A stretch of DNA of 33,227 nt from the NCBI GenBank assembly GCA_028821125.1, contig JAPPHD010000110.1, forward strand, positions 1 through 33,227. Direction: 5' to 3'. A program made the translations under genes and the position numbers. The stretch's first letter is position 1. Every line of letters starts with the position of its first letter. Below the pieces are notes generated by a model, which was not told where the DNA came from, did not search any database, and saw only the letters and a program-made list of their open reading frames with translations. The DNA comes from Gammaproteobacteria bacterium (GTDB taxonomy: Bacteria; Pseudomonadota; Gammaproteobacteria; Pseudomonadales; Azotimanducaceae). Shown here piece after piece: positions 16,863 to 24,863 of the stretch.

Positions 16863-17579
16863 ATGGAACCCCTCTCGATTTCAGGGCCGACCGGTGCCCT
16901 GCAGGCAATGCTGCGAACGCCCCTCATTGCCGGCGGCGAACTTGCAATCCTCTGCCACCCCCATCCCCTGTACGGCGGCAGCATGCACGATGCGGTGCTC
17001 GACCTGGTCGGTCAGACTCTCGGCGAGCTGAACATCAATTGCCTCAAGTTCAACTTTCGCGGCGTGGGGGCAAGCGAAGGCGACTTCGACGGAGGACGCG
17101 GCGAAACGGAGGATCTGCTTGCCGTCGTCGACTGGGCTGGGGAACAGAAAGTTCAATCCTTGTGGCTCGGCGGCTATTCGTTCGGTGCCCATGTAGTTTG
17201 CAGGGCTCTGCCGCAAGCTCCTGACTCAAGCCGGGTATTGCTCGTAGCTCCGCCGACCGCGGCCATGGATGTACCCGAACCGCCCGCTTCCTTGACGGTG
17301 GACGTTTTCGCAGGCGACCGCGACGACTTCGTCGACCTCGATCAGCTCGCTGATTGGCATGATGCCCGGCTACACATCATCGCAGGCGCGGACCATTTTT
17401 TTGGGGGCAGCGCACACCGTTTGCGCGAGACCGTCGCGCAAGCGCTTTCCCGGAGAGGCACGCGGTCGGTGGTTTTCGATCTTGGCGCTTCAGGAAGTTC
17501 CGATATCGCTTCGAACAAGGATCGCATGATCGGCGAGCCGTTCAGTGAGGCGAAGAAGCCCCGCACCGAAGCTACCTGA
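16863..17579 (+). CDS. Alpha/beta hydrolase (COG2945-like)
   Basis: This 238-aa alpha/beta hydrolase has the early LAILCHPHPLYGGSMHD oxyanion segment (about 28-44), LKFNFRGVGASEG (61-73) and the nucleophile elbow GGYSFGA with Ser as GxSxG. A later acidic DRDDFVD region and GADHFFGG provide the catalytic Asp and His. This set matches the small COG2945-type dienelactone-hydrolase-like proteins. ATG 16863 gives the canonical MEPLSISGPTG start; open sequence upstream overlaps the PH-like gene and is not needed. Roughly 35 residues after the last family-like helix (from RGTRSVVFDL on) are unusual and Lys/Ser/Glu-rich, possibly a lineage-specific tail. The substrate is unknown. Confidence 0.85.
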   Translation: MEPLSISGPTGALQAMLRTPLIAGGELAILCHPHPLYGGSMHDAVLDLVGQTLGELNINCLKFNFRGVGASEGDFDGGRGETEDLLAVVDWAGEQKVQSLWLGGYSFGAHVVCRALPQAPDSSRVLLVAPPTAAMDVPEPPASLTVDVFAGDRDDFVDLDQLADWHDARLHIIAGADHFFGGSAHRLRETVAQALSRRGTRSVVFDLGASGSSDIASNKDRMIGEPFSEAKKPRTEAT

Positions 17580-17688
17580 GCATTGTCGTCGACAGTTTCG
17601 CCTGGCCCGCGTTCATCTGGCGTTTCGGACGCGGCCGCAATCCTCCCTTTGACGTCTTGAGGTGGGCCGCCGCTGTGCCGGCGGACGT

Positions 17689-17720
17689 AAAACGGGGCGA
17701 ACGGCAGGCCGTTCGCCCCG
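17689..17720 (-). terminator. Rho-independent terminator of the slipin gene
   Basis: CGGGGCGAACGGC (17693-17705) and GCCGTTCGCCCCG (17708-17720) form a 13-bp perfect inverted repeat with a 2-nt centre (in practice about 12 bp with a tetraloop). Read on the minus strand it is followed by TTTT (17689-17692). It lies 20 bp after the slipin stop, so it terminates that transcript, and may also act weakly on plus-strand readthrough from the hydrolase. Confidence 0.88.
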
Positions 17721-17739
17721 ATCCCAAGGCCACCGGAGT

Positions 17740-18876
17740 TCAGGCTTTCAGGCGAACCAGTTCGTTGAGTACGCCATCAAGGCCTCCGTAAACGGAAAGA
17801 CTGCCGACTTTCTCGGTGATCTTCTCCAGCGTCTCCAGTTCCTTCAGGCGCAGCGCCACCGTGTTGCTCTCCATGACCTTGGCCGTATTGAGCAGCGAAC
17901 GGGTTGCGTTCGTTTCCTCACGACGGCGGATCACGTTCGCCTGGGCGGCTTTTTCGGCCTCGACCACCTTCCCGAGCAGCACTTTCATGTCGCCCGGCAG
18001 GATGATGTCTTTCACGCCGACGCCTTCGACGGCGATGCCAATACCGGCGAACCGCTCCACGACCCGCTCGGCAACCGCCCGGTCGATGGCCGCCTTGTCT
18101 TCGAGCAGCGCATCCAGGGTGCGGGTTCCCACCGCGGCGCGCAGGCCGAACTGAATCTCCTTGTACAGGTGATCGAGCGGGTCCTTTGCCGCGCGCACCG
18201 CCTTTTCCGCATCGACATAGCGGTAGGTGGCGGTGAGGTTCACGCGCAGGCTGACCTTGTCGCGGGTCAGGATTTCCTGGCCCTGAACCTCCAGCGTTTT
18301 CACCCGCAGGTCCATGACGTCGACCCTCACGCTCGGGCCGCAGTTCCAGAACGCGTGCAGCCCGGGCTCGAGCGTACCGGTCAGCCTGCCCTCGACATAC
18401 AGCAGCCCGACGTGCCCGTCCGGGACTTCACGCGAATACAGGGTCTGCCGGCCAAGACCGAGAAACGAGTCGAGCGGCCGCAGTCGCTTGGCGAGCTGCC
18501 CGTCGATTTCGAGGCCCTCATCGAGGTCGAACCGCTCGAGCCGGGTGGACACCGGACCCTTCCAGTAGAGGCGGCGCTCCGACGGAGCCACGATCTCGAC
18601 CGCCCGCTCGTTGTGATAGACGACCGCCACCTCGTTGGCGCCGGTTTCCACCAGGGTGAACAATCGCTCCACGCTTTCGCGTTGGGCTTCGACCAGGTAG
18701 TCGACCAGCCGATGCTCGAACAGCGGACTGGCGAGGTCGAAACTTTCCACCGCGTAGCGCGAGCGCAGCCCATGGAATCGGTACGTCCCCGGTTCGAGGA
18801 ACTGGAGGAAATCTCCGTCCCTGAACAGGAGCCCGCGTTCGTGCTTCAGCACAATGAACTTCTGAGAAAACCACAT
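17740..18876 (-). CDS. Slipin-family SPFH/band-7 protein with duplicated N-terminal module
   Basis: This 378-aa protein of the stomatin/prohibitin/flotillin superfamily normally scaffolds membrane microdomains. The band-7 core runs from about 145 to 300 (VPDGHVGLLYVEGRL, LEPGLHAFW, VDVMDLRVKTLEVQGQEILT, RVNLTATYRY, GIGIAVEGVGVKDIILP). A charged helical C-terminus (EAEKAAQANVIRRREETNATR) predicts oligomerising coiled coil. The first 40 residues repeat the core's opening motif (GLLFRDGDFLQFLEPGTYRF versus GLLYVEGRLTGTLEPGLHAF). There is no N-terminal transmembrane helix, so membrane contact would be peripheral. A Shine-Dalgarno sequence AAGGAG precedes the ATG by about 8 nt. No NfeD partner gene is adjacent. 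A terminator follows the stop. Confidence 0.88.
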   Translation of the reverse strand: MWFSQKFIVLKHERGLLFRDGDFLQFLEPGTYRFHGLRSRYAVESFDLASPLFEHRLVDYLVEAQRESVERLFTLVETGANEVAVVYHNERAVEIVAPSERRLYWKGPVSTRLERFDLDEGLEIDGQLAKRLRPLDSFLGLGRQTLYSREVPDGHVGLLYVEGRLTGTLEPGLHAFWNCGPSVRVDVMDLRVKTLEVQGQEILTRDKVSLRVNLTATYRYVDAEKAVRAAKDPLDHLYKEIQFGLRAAVGTRTLDALLEDKAAIDRAVAERVVERFAGIGIAVEGVGVKDIILPGDMKVLLGKVVEAEKAAQANVIRRREETNATRSLLNTAKVMESNTVALRLKELETLEKITEKVGSLSVYGGLDGVLNELVRLKA

Positions 18877-19258
18877 TTCGCGTTCTCCTTGCCGTTACCG
18901 CCTGCGGAATCGCTCATCCGCAAGCGTGAAATGCGCCCGTTCCCACAACCGCACGGCGGACCGGCGGTGCCGGCCGGTCGGACGGACCGCGCACCGGCGC
19001 CGGATGGTTCCCCACTCCCGAAGAGAGCCGGAAACCCGTGCGGCGCCGGCGGGCGATACGCCGGACCGACCGGCGCACCGACCGGGCCGGGCCCGATCGG
19101 CTTCCACCTGCCGGCAATGCGGTTGCCGCTCTGCCGCAGCCACCGCTCGCGCAGCGAACGGCGGCAGCGCCGGGAACGGACGCCCATGTGACGCATGTCG
19201 CTCGTCACCAGCGTTCTGCACGGTTATGAGCCGTGTGACCTCTTTCAAGGAAGTCAGA
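18877..19258. other. Gene-free stretch between slipin and tRNA-like element
   Basis: I see no recognisable gene here. The stretch is very GC-rich with several open frames on both strands, but their translations are Arg/Pro/Gly-rich and look like frame shadows. The slipin Shine-Dalgarno sequence sits at the left end. Confidence 0.5.
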
Positions 19259-19331
19259 CTTGGAATGCCGGACTCGAACCGGCAACCACCAGTTCCGAGA
19301 CTGGAGCTCTACCCTTTTGAGCTAATTCCAT
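19259..19331 (-). tRNA. tRNA-like gene, anticodon apparently CGG, atypical anticodon loop
   Basis: On the minus strand the order is acceptor (T)GGAAT, TA, D-stem GCTC/GAGC with loop AAAAGGGTA, anticodon stem CCAGT/ACTGG, a 5-nt variable region, T-stem GCCGG/CCGGC with the canonical TTCGAGT loop, and ATTCCA. Six acceptor pairs form, and the terminal 1-72 position is A-A. The anticodon loop is only 6 nt (CTCGGA), giving CGG (plus-strand 19295-19297) after U33, which would read a Pro codon. No CCA is encoded. The body does not look like a normal bacterial tRNA-Pro (expected C1-G72). It may be a divergent tRNA, a decaying pseudo-tRNA or a tRNA-like element. Confidence 0.5.
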
Positions 19332-19912
19332 GCACAGGCCGGGTGCATACATACCGCTCGATACACACCGTGCGATGGGTAGCGTTGGTGCGCCGGGCGG
19401 GATTCAAGGGAACCCGCACCTCAAGAACGCCGTACGCCGCCCAACCTCTCTCAGGACGAGGCAACGATCCTCGCCCCTGGGCACTACCCTGGCCACCGGG
19501 TGGCGCCTCATGTTTCGTCAGCGCAAAAAAAACCCTGAGCGGCGGGCCGACCAGGGCTCTTTTTTGCCTGGAAGGCCAGTTCGCGTTGCCTTCCAGATAG
19601 ATTGTGGAAGCTCAACGCATTGCCGGCTCGCCGTACTGGTCGGATCGGCTGGCAATCTCGCAAAACCGAATCGAATTGAGCGCCGGTACCCCGCGGCGGC
19701 TCCCGGAGGGGCGCGGAGGGCATTCGATCAACGCGGAATTCGCTTTCGTCCGGATCACCGGGTTAGTCCTTGCAACGCAATCTTCAAAACAGTGGGCGCG
19801 GCATTTTATGGATGCCTGGGCGCTTGTCAACGACTTTTTTCCTCGAATCGAAAACCGCGGTGGTCTGTGTTAAAAGCACTGCCAATTCTGTTGAAACGGA
19901 CACCTTCAGCAC
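19332..19912. other. Gene-free stretch upstream of the P450 gene
   Basis: These 581 bp hold no protein gene I can support. They contain an A-run/T-run-flanked hairpin (19525-19565) and a perfect 9-bp inverted repeat CTGGAAGGC/GCCTTCCAG (19568-19576 and 19588-19596, 11-nt loop). The right end should carry the P450 promoter, but I see no convincing -35/-10 pair or Shine-Dalgarno sequence before ATG 19913. Confidence 0.5.
19525..19565 (-). terminator. Orphan bidirectional intrinsic terminator
   Basis: CCCTG (19533-19537) pairs with CAGGG (19552-19556), and inside it CGG (19540-19542) pairs with CCG (19547-19549). Eight A precede and a CTCTTTTTT tract follows. Minus-strand reading gives the hairpin plus eight T; plus-strand reading gives GCTC plus six T. 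No recognised gene ends here on either strand, so it may terminate an unannotated small RNA. Confidence 0.65.
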
Positions 19913-21235
19913 ATGTCCGAAACACGGGAAGAAATCGCCGAATCGTTCCGGCAGAACACCAGGGAATGGCAACAGTCCTGGGCGATCGATGTCGATGTGG
20001 ACCCGTGGGACCTCCCGCTCGAGGAGATGGACCCGGCCCATCCGGAACTGTTCCGCGCCAACAAGGTGCTGCCCTGGTTCGAGCGGCTGCGCGCGGAGTC
20101 CCCGGTGCACAGGTGCGCGAACAGTCAGTTCGGGCGGTTCTGGTCCATCACCCGCTACGACGACGTGAAGTACGTGGACACCCACCACGACCTGTTTTCG
20201 TCGGACATCTACAACGGCGGCATCCGGCTTGGCGGCAAACCCCTGGAAGGGCCTCCGGACCCCATGTTCCACCTGCCCATGTTCATCATGGCCGACCCGC
20301 CGGTGCATGAACAGCAGCGCAAGGCGGTAGCGCCCATGTTCGCGCCTTCCAAGCTCGGGAGGCTCGCCGAACTGATCCGCAGGCGGGCGGCAAGGATCCT
20401 CGATGAACTGCCCCGGGACGAGACCTTCAACTGGGTGCGGCGCGTCTCCGTCGAGTTGACCGGGCAGATGCTGGCGACGCTGTTCGACGTGCCCCAGGAG
20501 GACCGCCACAAGCTGATCCACTGGTCCGATACCGTGGAGCGCATTGCCGACCCCGACTATTTCGAAACTGCCGAGGAAGGTTTCAGGGAACTGTGGACCT
20601 GCTTCGAGTACTTCAATGCCATCTGGCAGGAACGGGTGGCGAAGGCGGACCAGGGAGAAGACTTGATTTCGTTTTTGGCCCGGGGCGAGGCGACGCGGAA
20701 CATGTCGCCCAGCGAGTTTCTGGGCAACGTTCTGCTGCTCATCGTCGGGGGCAACGACACCACCCGCAACTCCATTACCGGCGGCGTCCTGGCGCTGAAC
20801 CAGTTCCCGGGCGAGTTCGAGAAACTCAAGGCGAATCCCGGCCTCATTCCCAACATGGTGCCGGAGATCGTCCGCTGGCAGTCACCGGTTGCCCACATGT
20901 GCCGCACCGCCCTGGCGGATACCGAGATTCGCGGCCGGAAGATCCGCAAATGGGACAAGCTGTGCATCTGGTACCTTTCAGGCAATCGGGACGAAAGGCA
21001 CATCCCCGATCCCAACCAATTCCGGATCGAACGCCCGCAGGTGCGCAATCATCTGGCCTTCGGCTTCGGTATCCACCGCTGTCTGGGCAACCGTCTCGCG
21101 GAAATGCAGCTCGGCATCATCTGGGAGGAGATTCTCAAACGCTTCCGGGAAGTGGAGGTCGTCGGCGAGCCGAAGTACCTCTATTCGAATTTCATCCGGG
21201 GGATCACCGAACTGCCGGTGCGGGTTCGGGAGTGA
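19913..21235 (+). CDS. Cytochrome P450, CYP153-like
   Basis: This 440-aa soluble bacterial P450 has the I-helix oxygen-activation motif VGGNDTTR (278-285), the ExxR pair E318/R321 (EIVRW) and the heme loop FGFGIHRCLGNRLAE with thiolate Cys390. The segments LLIVGGNDTTRNS, WYLSGNRDE and HLAFGFGIHRCLGNRLAEMQ are hallmarks of the CYP153 family. Those enzymes hydroxylate terminal carbons of alkanes, fatty acids or cyclic hydrocarbons and need a ferredoxin and a ferredoxin reductase. Neither partner is encoded in the window, so electrons must come from elsewhere. The N-terminal extension (1-45) is acidic and typical of the family. Assignment to CYP153 is by motif memory, not alignment. The gene appears monocistronic. 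Confidence 0.92.
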   Translation: MSETREEIAESFRQNTREWQQSWAIDVDVDPWDLPLEEMDPAHPELFRANKVLPWFERLRAESPVHRCANSQFGRFWSITRYDDVKYVDTHHDLFSSDIYNGGIRLGGKPLEGPPDPMFHLPMFIMADPPVHEQQRKAVAPMFAPSKLGRLAELIRRRAARILDELPRDETFNWVRRVSVELTGQMLATLFDVPQEDRHKLIHWSDTVERIADPDYFETAEEGFRELWTCFEYFNAIWQERVAKADQGEDLISFLARGEATRNMSPSEFLGNVLLLIVGGNDTTRNSITGGVLALNQFPGEFEKLKANPGLIPNMVPEIVRWQSPVAHMCRTALADTEIRGRKIRKWDKLCIWYLSGNRDERHIPDPNQFRIERPQVRNHLAFGFGIHRCLGNRLAEMQLGIIWEEILKRFREVEVVGEPKYLYSNFIRGITELPVRVRE

Positions 21236-21354
21236 TTCCCACCGGTTCGCCGTGACTGGTTCCGCAGATCGCGGTAGCGCTGCTTGTCGATGCGTTCCGT
21301 CACGCTCTCGCCAGCACGCTTCCTGATTCATTAACTGCTGGAGTTTTATACCTC

Positions 21355-21783
21355 ATGTGGTTGAAATGGCTTGCAATTGTTATCGTTGTACTGGTAGTCG
21401 CGTTCATCGGCTTCAGGGCTTTTCTCGCTGTTGTCTACGATCCCCGCGTGATCGAGGAGTTGCAGAACGACCCAGGGGGTGAAAGGGCCGGCATCGTCAT
21501 GCTGCTGACCTTCCCCGATGGCCGGGTGATTCCGGTCAACTATCTGCGGGAAGACAATCTCGTGTTCGCGGGCGCCGATGGCCGCTGGTGGCGTGCGCTG
21601 CGTGCGGGAAACGTTCCGGTGACGGTGTTGATCCGCGGCGAAACGCTGAGCGGACGGGCCCGCGTCGTTCTTGACGACCCGGAATACAAGCACGATGTCT
21701 TCCAGCGCCTGCGCCCAAACGCGCCCGAGTGGCTGCCGGATTGGCTGAACGCGCAACTCGTCATAATCACTCTTGATCGGTAG
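21355..21783 (+). CDS. Small membrane-anchored protein, possible split beta-barrel (DUF385/nitroreductase-like) fold
   Basis: This 142-aa protein has one N-terminal transmembrane helix (about 3-28) and a beta-rich soluble part: IVMLLTFPDGRVIPVNYLRE, NLVFAGADGRWWRAL, VPVTVLIRGETLSGRARVVL. The pattern of a G-R-x-I-P-V-x-Y-L strand followed by a W-x-R-x-L segment and an I-R-G-E strand resembles flavin/F420-binding split-barrel proteins of the DUF385 (deazaflavin-dependent nitroreductase) group. The similarity is by eye and no catalytic residue can be named. GGAG (21340-21343) precedes the ATG by 11 nt. It follows the P450 gene by 119 bp on the same strand, so co-transcription is possible. The cofactor and role are unknown. 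Confidence 0.6.
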   Translation: MWLKWLAIVIVVLVVAFIGFRAFLAVVYDPRVIEELQNDPGGERAGIVMLLTFPDGRVIPVNYLREDNLVFAGADGRWWRALRAGNVPVTVLIRGETLSGRARVVLDDPEYKHDVFQRLRPNAPEWLPDWLNAQLVIITLDR

Positions 21784-21834
21784 ACGGAAGTTCGCTGAAT
21801 GAGTTCGCCCACCTCACGCCTCCAATCACTTCGA

Positions 21835-22452
21835 TCACGAAGCTGCCTCAATGATCGCCTGGTGTAGATTTCGGAAACTTCGTGAGCGATTCCGTACAGG
21901 ATTAACGTGACACGCAATCGCGCGCGCCGCTTCTACCTTGCGTAAGCCGGTCTTGAAATACCCGGAACGCTGCAAGATTCGTTCAAATGCCTCCCAAGTG
22001 CCGCCGCGAATCGCGTCCGGATCCCGGAACTTCGCTTTTCTTGAAACATTGGCCTGCACGCGGGGGTATGCCGTTTGAACTGCGGCCCAATCACCGAAAT
22101 ACCATGCTTCGAGTTCTTCAATCGCTATACGATTAGCCAATTGCCAGACACTGCCTCCAGCCATCGAGCGCGTTTTCAATCCGGAATTTGCCGCCTCCGT
22201 TTCAAGTCGCGCTTTCAATTCGCGACAGTCGTCGTTGTCTCTATCAACGACCACGACTATCCTCGCTTCCGGCGGTAGCCATTTGGCGTAACCACGCAGG
22301 CGGTTGGATAATTGTTTCAAAAGGTCGCGTTTGCCTCTGAAGGCGTGAATGCGAACGGCGCATGCGTTAGGAATCACATGTTGAAGCCAAGTTCGCAAGA
22401 ACTCTTCCATAGATCGTTCTTCGACCAGCACCTCTAGTTGGCGAACGATCAT
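21835..22452 (-). CDS. DUF4276 family protein (TOPRIM-like), partner of the adjacent ATPase
   Basis: This 205-aa protein has TOPRIM-like signatures: an N-terminal strand ending in a Glu (LEVLVEERSMEEFL, E11/E12), then VVVVDRDNDD (66-75) giving a DxD, and IEELEAWYFGD (111-121), the distinctive DUF4276 motif. TOPRIM domains in OLD-type systems are metal-dependent nucleases. The ATG at 22452 is used; upstream in-frame sequence lies within the ATPase gene and is Arg/Pro-rich shadow. The stop of the ATPase gene is 8 bp upstream, so the pair is an operon. Base composition in this block is clearly lower in GC than in its neighbours, suggesting transfer. Together they resemble split ATPase + TOPRIM phage-defence pairs; function in this case is inferred. 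Confidence 0.82.
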   Translation of the reverse strand: MIVRQLEVLVEERSMEEFLRTWLQHVIPNACAVRIHAFRGKRDLLKQLSNRLRGYAKWLPPEARIVVVVDRDNDDCRELKARLETEAANSGLKTRSMAGGSVWQLANRIAIEELEAWYFGDWAAVQTAYPRVQANVSRKAKFRDPDAIRGGTWEAFERILQRSGYFKTGLRKVEAARAIACHVNPVRNRSRSFRNLHQAIIEAAS

Positions 22453-22460
22453 TCCCGGTC

Positions 22461-23693
22461 TTAGCCCAGGCGGACAGTCGGCGCACCTTGGTCTATCAAC
22501 GGGTCTCCTACCCCGAACTGGCCTTCCATCCAAAGCTGTCCGAGATTCGCTCCTTCGCTGACAAACTCATTCACGCCGGGGAGATCGACTACGCGACTGA
22601 CTCGTGTATGGCCACCGTCATCGCGCCACAAGATATGGACCTCACGTGGTTGCAGCGCATCCAAGAAGAAGGGCGAGTGCGTGGTAATGAATAGCTGTGT
22701 ACGCTGGCAAGCGGCCCTACACTCCTCGGCAAGCCCAAACAGCAGTCGCGGATGCAGGAAGTTTTCAGGTTCTTCGATACCGATAAAAGGAGGGGCGTGC
22801 GGGTCATACAACAGCACCAGGTAAGCAAGTAGCTTGAGCGTCCCATCGGATGCGAAACGAGCCAGCACCGGGTCGTTAAACGGGGCATCCTTAACCTGCA
22901 ACAAGAGCCTCCCGTCCGGCATGGTATCAGCCAGGACACGCTCGATTCGTGGCACATGATCCCGAAGCGAAGCGAAGACGCGTTCAAGCCGTTCCGGATG
23001 CCGTTCGGAGAGGTACTGGATTACATTGGCAAGATTGTCGCCGGTCCTTGTCAGTTGCTCTTGCGGGCCGGCTTCCGGTTGGCCACGAGTGCTGTCTGCG
23101 GAGAGATACGAGACATGCCACCCCATGATGAACTCGCGTAGCGCCGCCACGCGTGGATGTTCCTGAAACTGCCCAAGCGCATTGACGGCAAGCAGATCTG
23201 CGGATTTGAGGGGGATGTGCACCCGTTGATCCTCGGAATCCGGTACCTCACCGCTGACCGCTGCTCCATTGCCATGTTTGTACTCCAGAAAGCGAAACGG
23301 AGCGCCGTATGGTTTTCGTTTCCAACGAAGCCACTCGTGAACCACCACGGGCACGCCAAATTGCTCATCTACGGCCAAGTGATACGTGATTAAGGGGCTA
23401 CCCGGACGCTCGCGGTACTTGATCTCAATCGCCACATTGCCGGAGGAGCCGCGCGTCTTTATTTCCTTGGCCCGTCCGCGCCGGTCCCAACTGCGCCGCA
23501 GCCCGGTCTCGAAACACTCAGCCAAGAACGCCAGTACGTCAAATACGGTCGATTTGCCACTTCCATTCGGCCCAAGCAGCACCGTCATTGGCGTCAGTTG
23601 TTTGAACTCGACTTGACCAAGTGCGCGATAGTTCCAAACTCTGAGACTTTCAATTCGTGCAGGCAAAGCCGGCTGCAATTCTGCGTCGCTCAT
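22461..23693 (-). CDS. OLD-like AAA ATPase (AAA_15/AAA_21 type), probable defence ATPase
   Basis: This 410-aa ABC/SMC-like ATPase has [11 protein letters not shown] (39-49) as Walker A. The signature-like region is [21 protein letters not shown] (278-298), the Walker B is [13 protein letters not shown] (303-315) and the H-loop is [11 protein letters not shown] (337-347). The insert between A and B has no zinc hook. This is the architecture of standalone OLD-type ATPases. ATG 23693 ([19 protein letters not shown]) is chosen because the family usually begins with such a short lead to the first strand; ATGs at 23723 and 23726 are alternatives. It is immediately upstream of a DUF4276 gene. In analogous pairs the ATPase senses phage or DNA ends and gates the TOPRIM nuclease. 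No GajB, restriction-modification or integrase gene is nearby. Confidence 0.88.
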   Translation of the reverse strand: MSDAELQPALPARIESLRVWNYRALGQVEFKQLTPMTVLLGPNGSGKSTVFDVLAFLAECFETGLRRSWDRRGRAKEIKTRGSSGNVAIEIKYRERPGSPLITYHLAVDEQFGVPVVVHEWLRWKRKPYGAPFRFLEYKHGNGAAVSGEVPDSEDQRVHIPLKSADLLAVNALGQFQEHPRVAALREFIMGWHVSYLSADSTRGQPEAGPQEQLTRTGDNLANVIQYLSERHPERLERVFASLRDHVPRIERVLADTMPDGRLLLQVKDAPFNDPVLARFASDGTLKLLAYLVLLYDPHAPPFIGIEEPENFLHPRLLFGLAEECRAACQRTQLFITTHSPFFLDALQPREVHILWRDDGGHTRVSRVVDLPGVNEFVSEGANLGQLWMEGQFGVGDPLIDQGAPTVRLG

Positions 23694-23777
23694 GGTGAGA
23701 GTCTCGAAGATCTCGATTGCCATCATACCGGAATCGCCTTGAGTACAAGGCCGATTTGGAGTACTTCAGAATCCGAC

Positions 23778-24569
23778 CTAAAGCGTCAGCCATCCGCCGT
23801 CCACCGGAAGGTAAACGCCGGTGACGAAATCACTCATCGCCGAGGCCAGAAAAACGGCTGCCTTGCCCTGCTCCATGGGATCACCCCAATGCCCCGCCGG
23901 AAGCCTGGCGATTCGGTCCGCGACCGTATCGGCCAACGGGTTGCCCGAAGGAGCGGGGGGACGAACGCCCACCGGCAGCGGCTCCCCTTCCATCACCCTG
24001 GTGGGGCCGGGCGCCAGGGTGTTGACGTTGATCCCGTGCGGCGCCAGTTCAAGTGCGAGCGCCTTGGTGATCATGGTAACCGCCGCCTTGGAGCCGTCGT
24101 AGGTAACGCCGACCCCCGGAGTCACCGACTGCGTGGAGCCGACATTGATAATGCGCCCGCCCCTGCCCGCTTCGATCATCAGGCGCGCTGCCTCGCGGCA
24201 GCAATAGAAGAGGCCATCCACGTTGACCGACCAGAGACCGCGCCACATCTCGTCGGTGATGCCTCGCACCGGCCCGCCGTAGCCCTCGTAGACGCCGGCG
24301 TTGTTGACTATGATGTCCAGCGAGCCTAGGCGCTTCACGGTTTCCGCCAATGCGGCATCGACCGCCGCCCGGTCGCTGACATCCAGGGCCATGCTCACAC
24401 CGCCGATCTCGTCGGCGACCCGGGCCGCGGAGCCCGCGTCGATATCGCTGACGACCACGCCAGCGCCCGCCGCCGCCAGTGCCCGGGCGATGCCGGCGCC
24501 GATGCCCCGGCCGGCGCCGGTGACGTGTGCGGTCTTGCCGCTCAGATCGATCCAGTCCGATACACGCAT
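23778..24569 (-). CDS. Short-chain dehydrogenase/reductase (SDR)
   Basis: This 263-aa classical SDR has the cofactor motif TGAGRGIG (17-24) and an Asp at the end of strand 2 (VVSDID) favouring NAD(H). It has NNAG (90-93), the catalytic Ser146 and YxxxK (Y158, K162), and a C-terminal TGVYLPVDGGW. The substrate is an alcohol, ketone or sugar that cannot be specified. ATG 24569 (MRVSDWIDLSG) is chosen: a TATAAT at 24601-24606 would place transcription start between it and an alternative ATG at 24602. The reading frame stays open upstream to 25754, but that is a shadow of the opposite-strand cyclase gene. It lies downstream of the ATPase/DUF4276 promoter region and is transcribed the same way, but is functionally unrelated. 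Confidence 0.9.
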   Translation of the reverse strand: MRVSDWIDLSGKTAHVTGAGRGIGAGIARALAAAGAGVVVSDIDAGSAARVADEIGGVSMALDVSDRAAVDAALAETVKRLGSLDIIVNNAGVYEGYGGPVRGITDEMWRGLWSVNVDGLFYCCREAARLMIEAGRGGRIINVGSTQSVTPGVGVTYDGSKAAVTMITKALALELAPHGINVNTLAPGPTRVMEGEPLPVGVRPPAPSGNPLADTVADRIARLPAGHWGDPMEQGKAAVFLASAMSDFVTGVYLPVDGGWLTL

Positions 24570-24600
24570 TGCCAGTGGTTCCCCGCGCTCGAAGGCGCGC

Positions 24601-24606
24601 ATTATA
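24601..24606 (-). promoter_or_regulatory. Candidate -10 box of the SDR gene
   Basis: The minus strand reads TATAAT here, 31 bp before the SDR ATG. No good -35 is visible at 16-18 bp, so this rests on the -10 alone. Confidence 0.3.
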
Positions 24607-24863
24607 GAGACGATCCGTCCCGACCGGGACGCTGGACCCTCCGCGGCCAAAACGGTTGAATGAAGCAGCCAAGGCAAGCGGATCCGACAATGCGGGTGAC
24701 CGGCAGCAGCGCCACGGAACCGGCAGGGGACATCGAAACCGTCCCGCCGGCCCGCGTCCGTCACCGACTTTCGTCGCGAGAGCGTCGAGGCGCCGCCCTG
24801 CACGGGCGTGCGGGGAGTGTGCATCGGCAAGCGCAGCGGGAAGTTGGCAACGGATGCTGGCTT

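Noticed and set aside
17693-17720. The perfect 13-bp inverted repeat as a CRISPR repeat or recombination site.
   Set aside because: It is single-copy, lies 20 bp after the slipin stop and is followed by TTTT on that strand, which fits an ordinary intrinsic terminator.
17662-19191. A 509-codon plus-strand frame opposite the slipin gene.
   Set aside because: It runs antisense through the slipin gene and its terminator and shows no domain, while the slipin reading is unambiguous.
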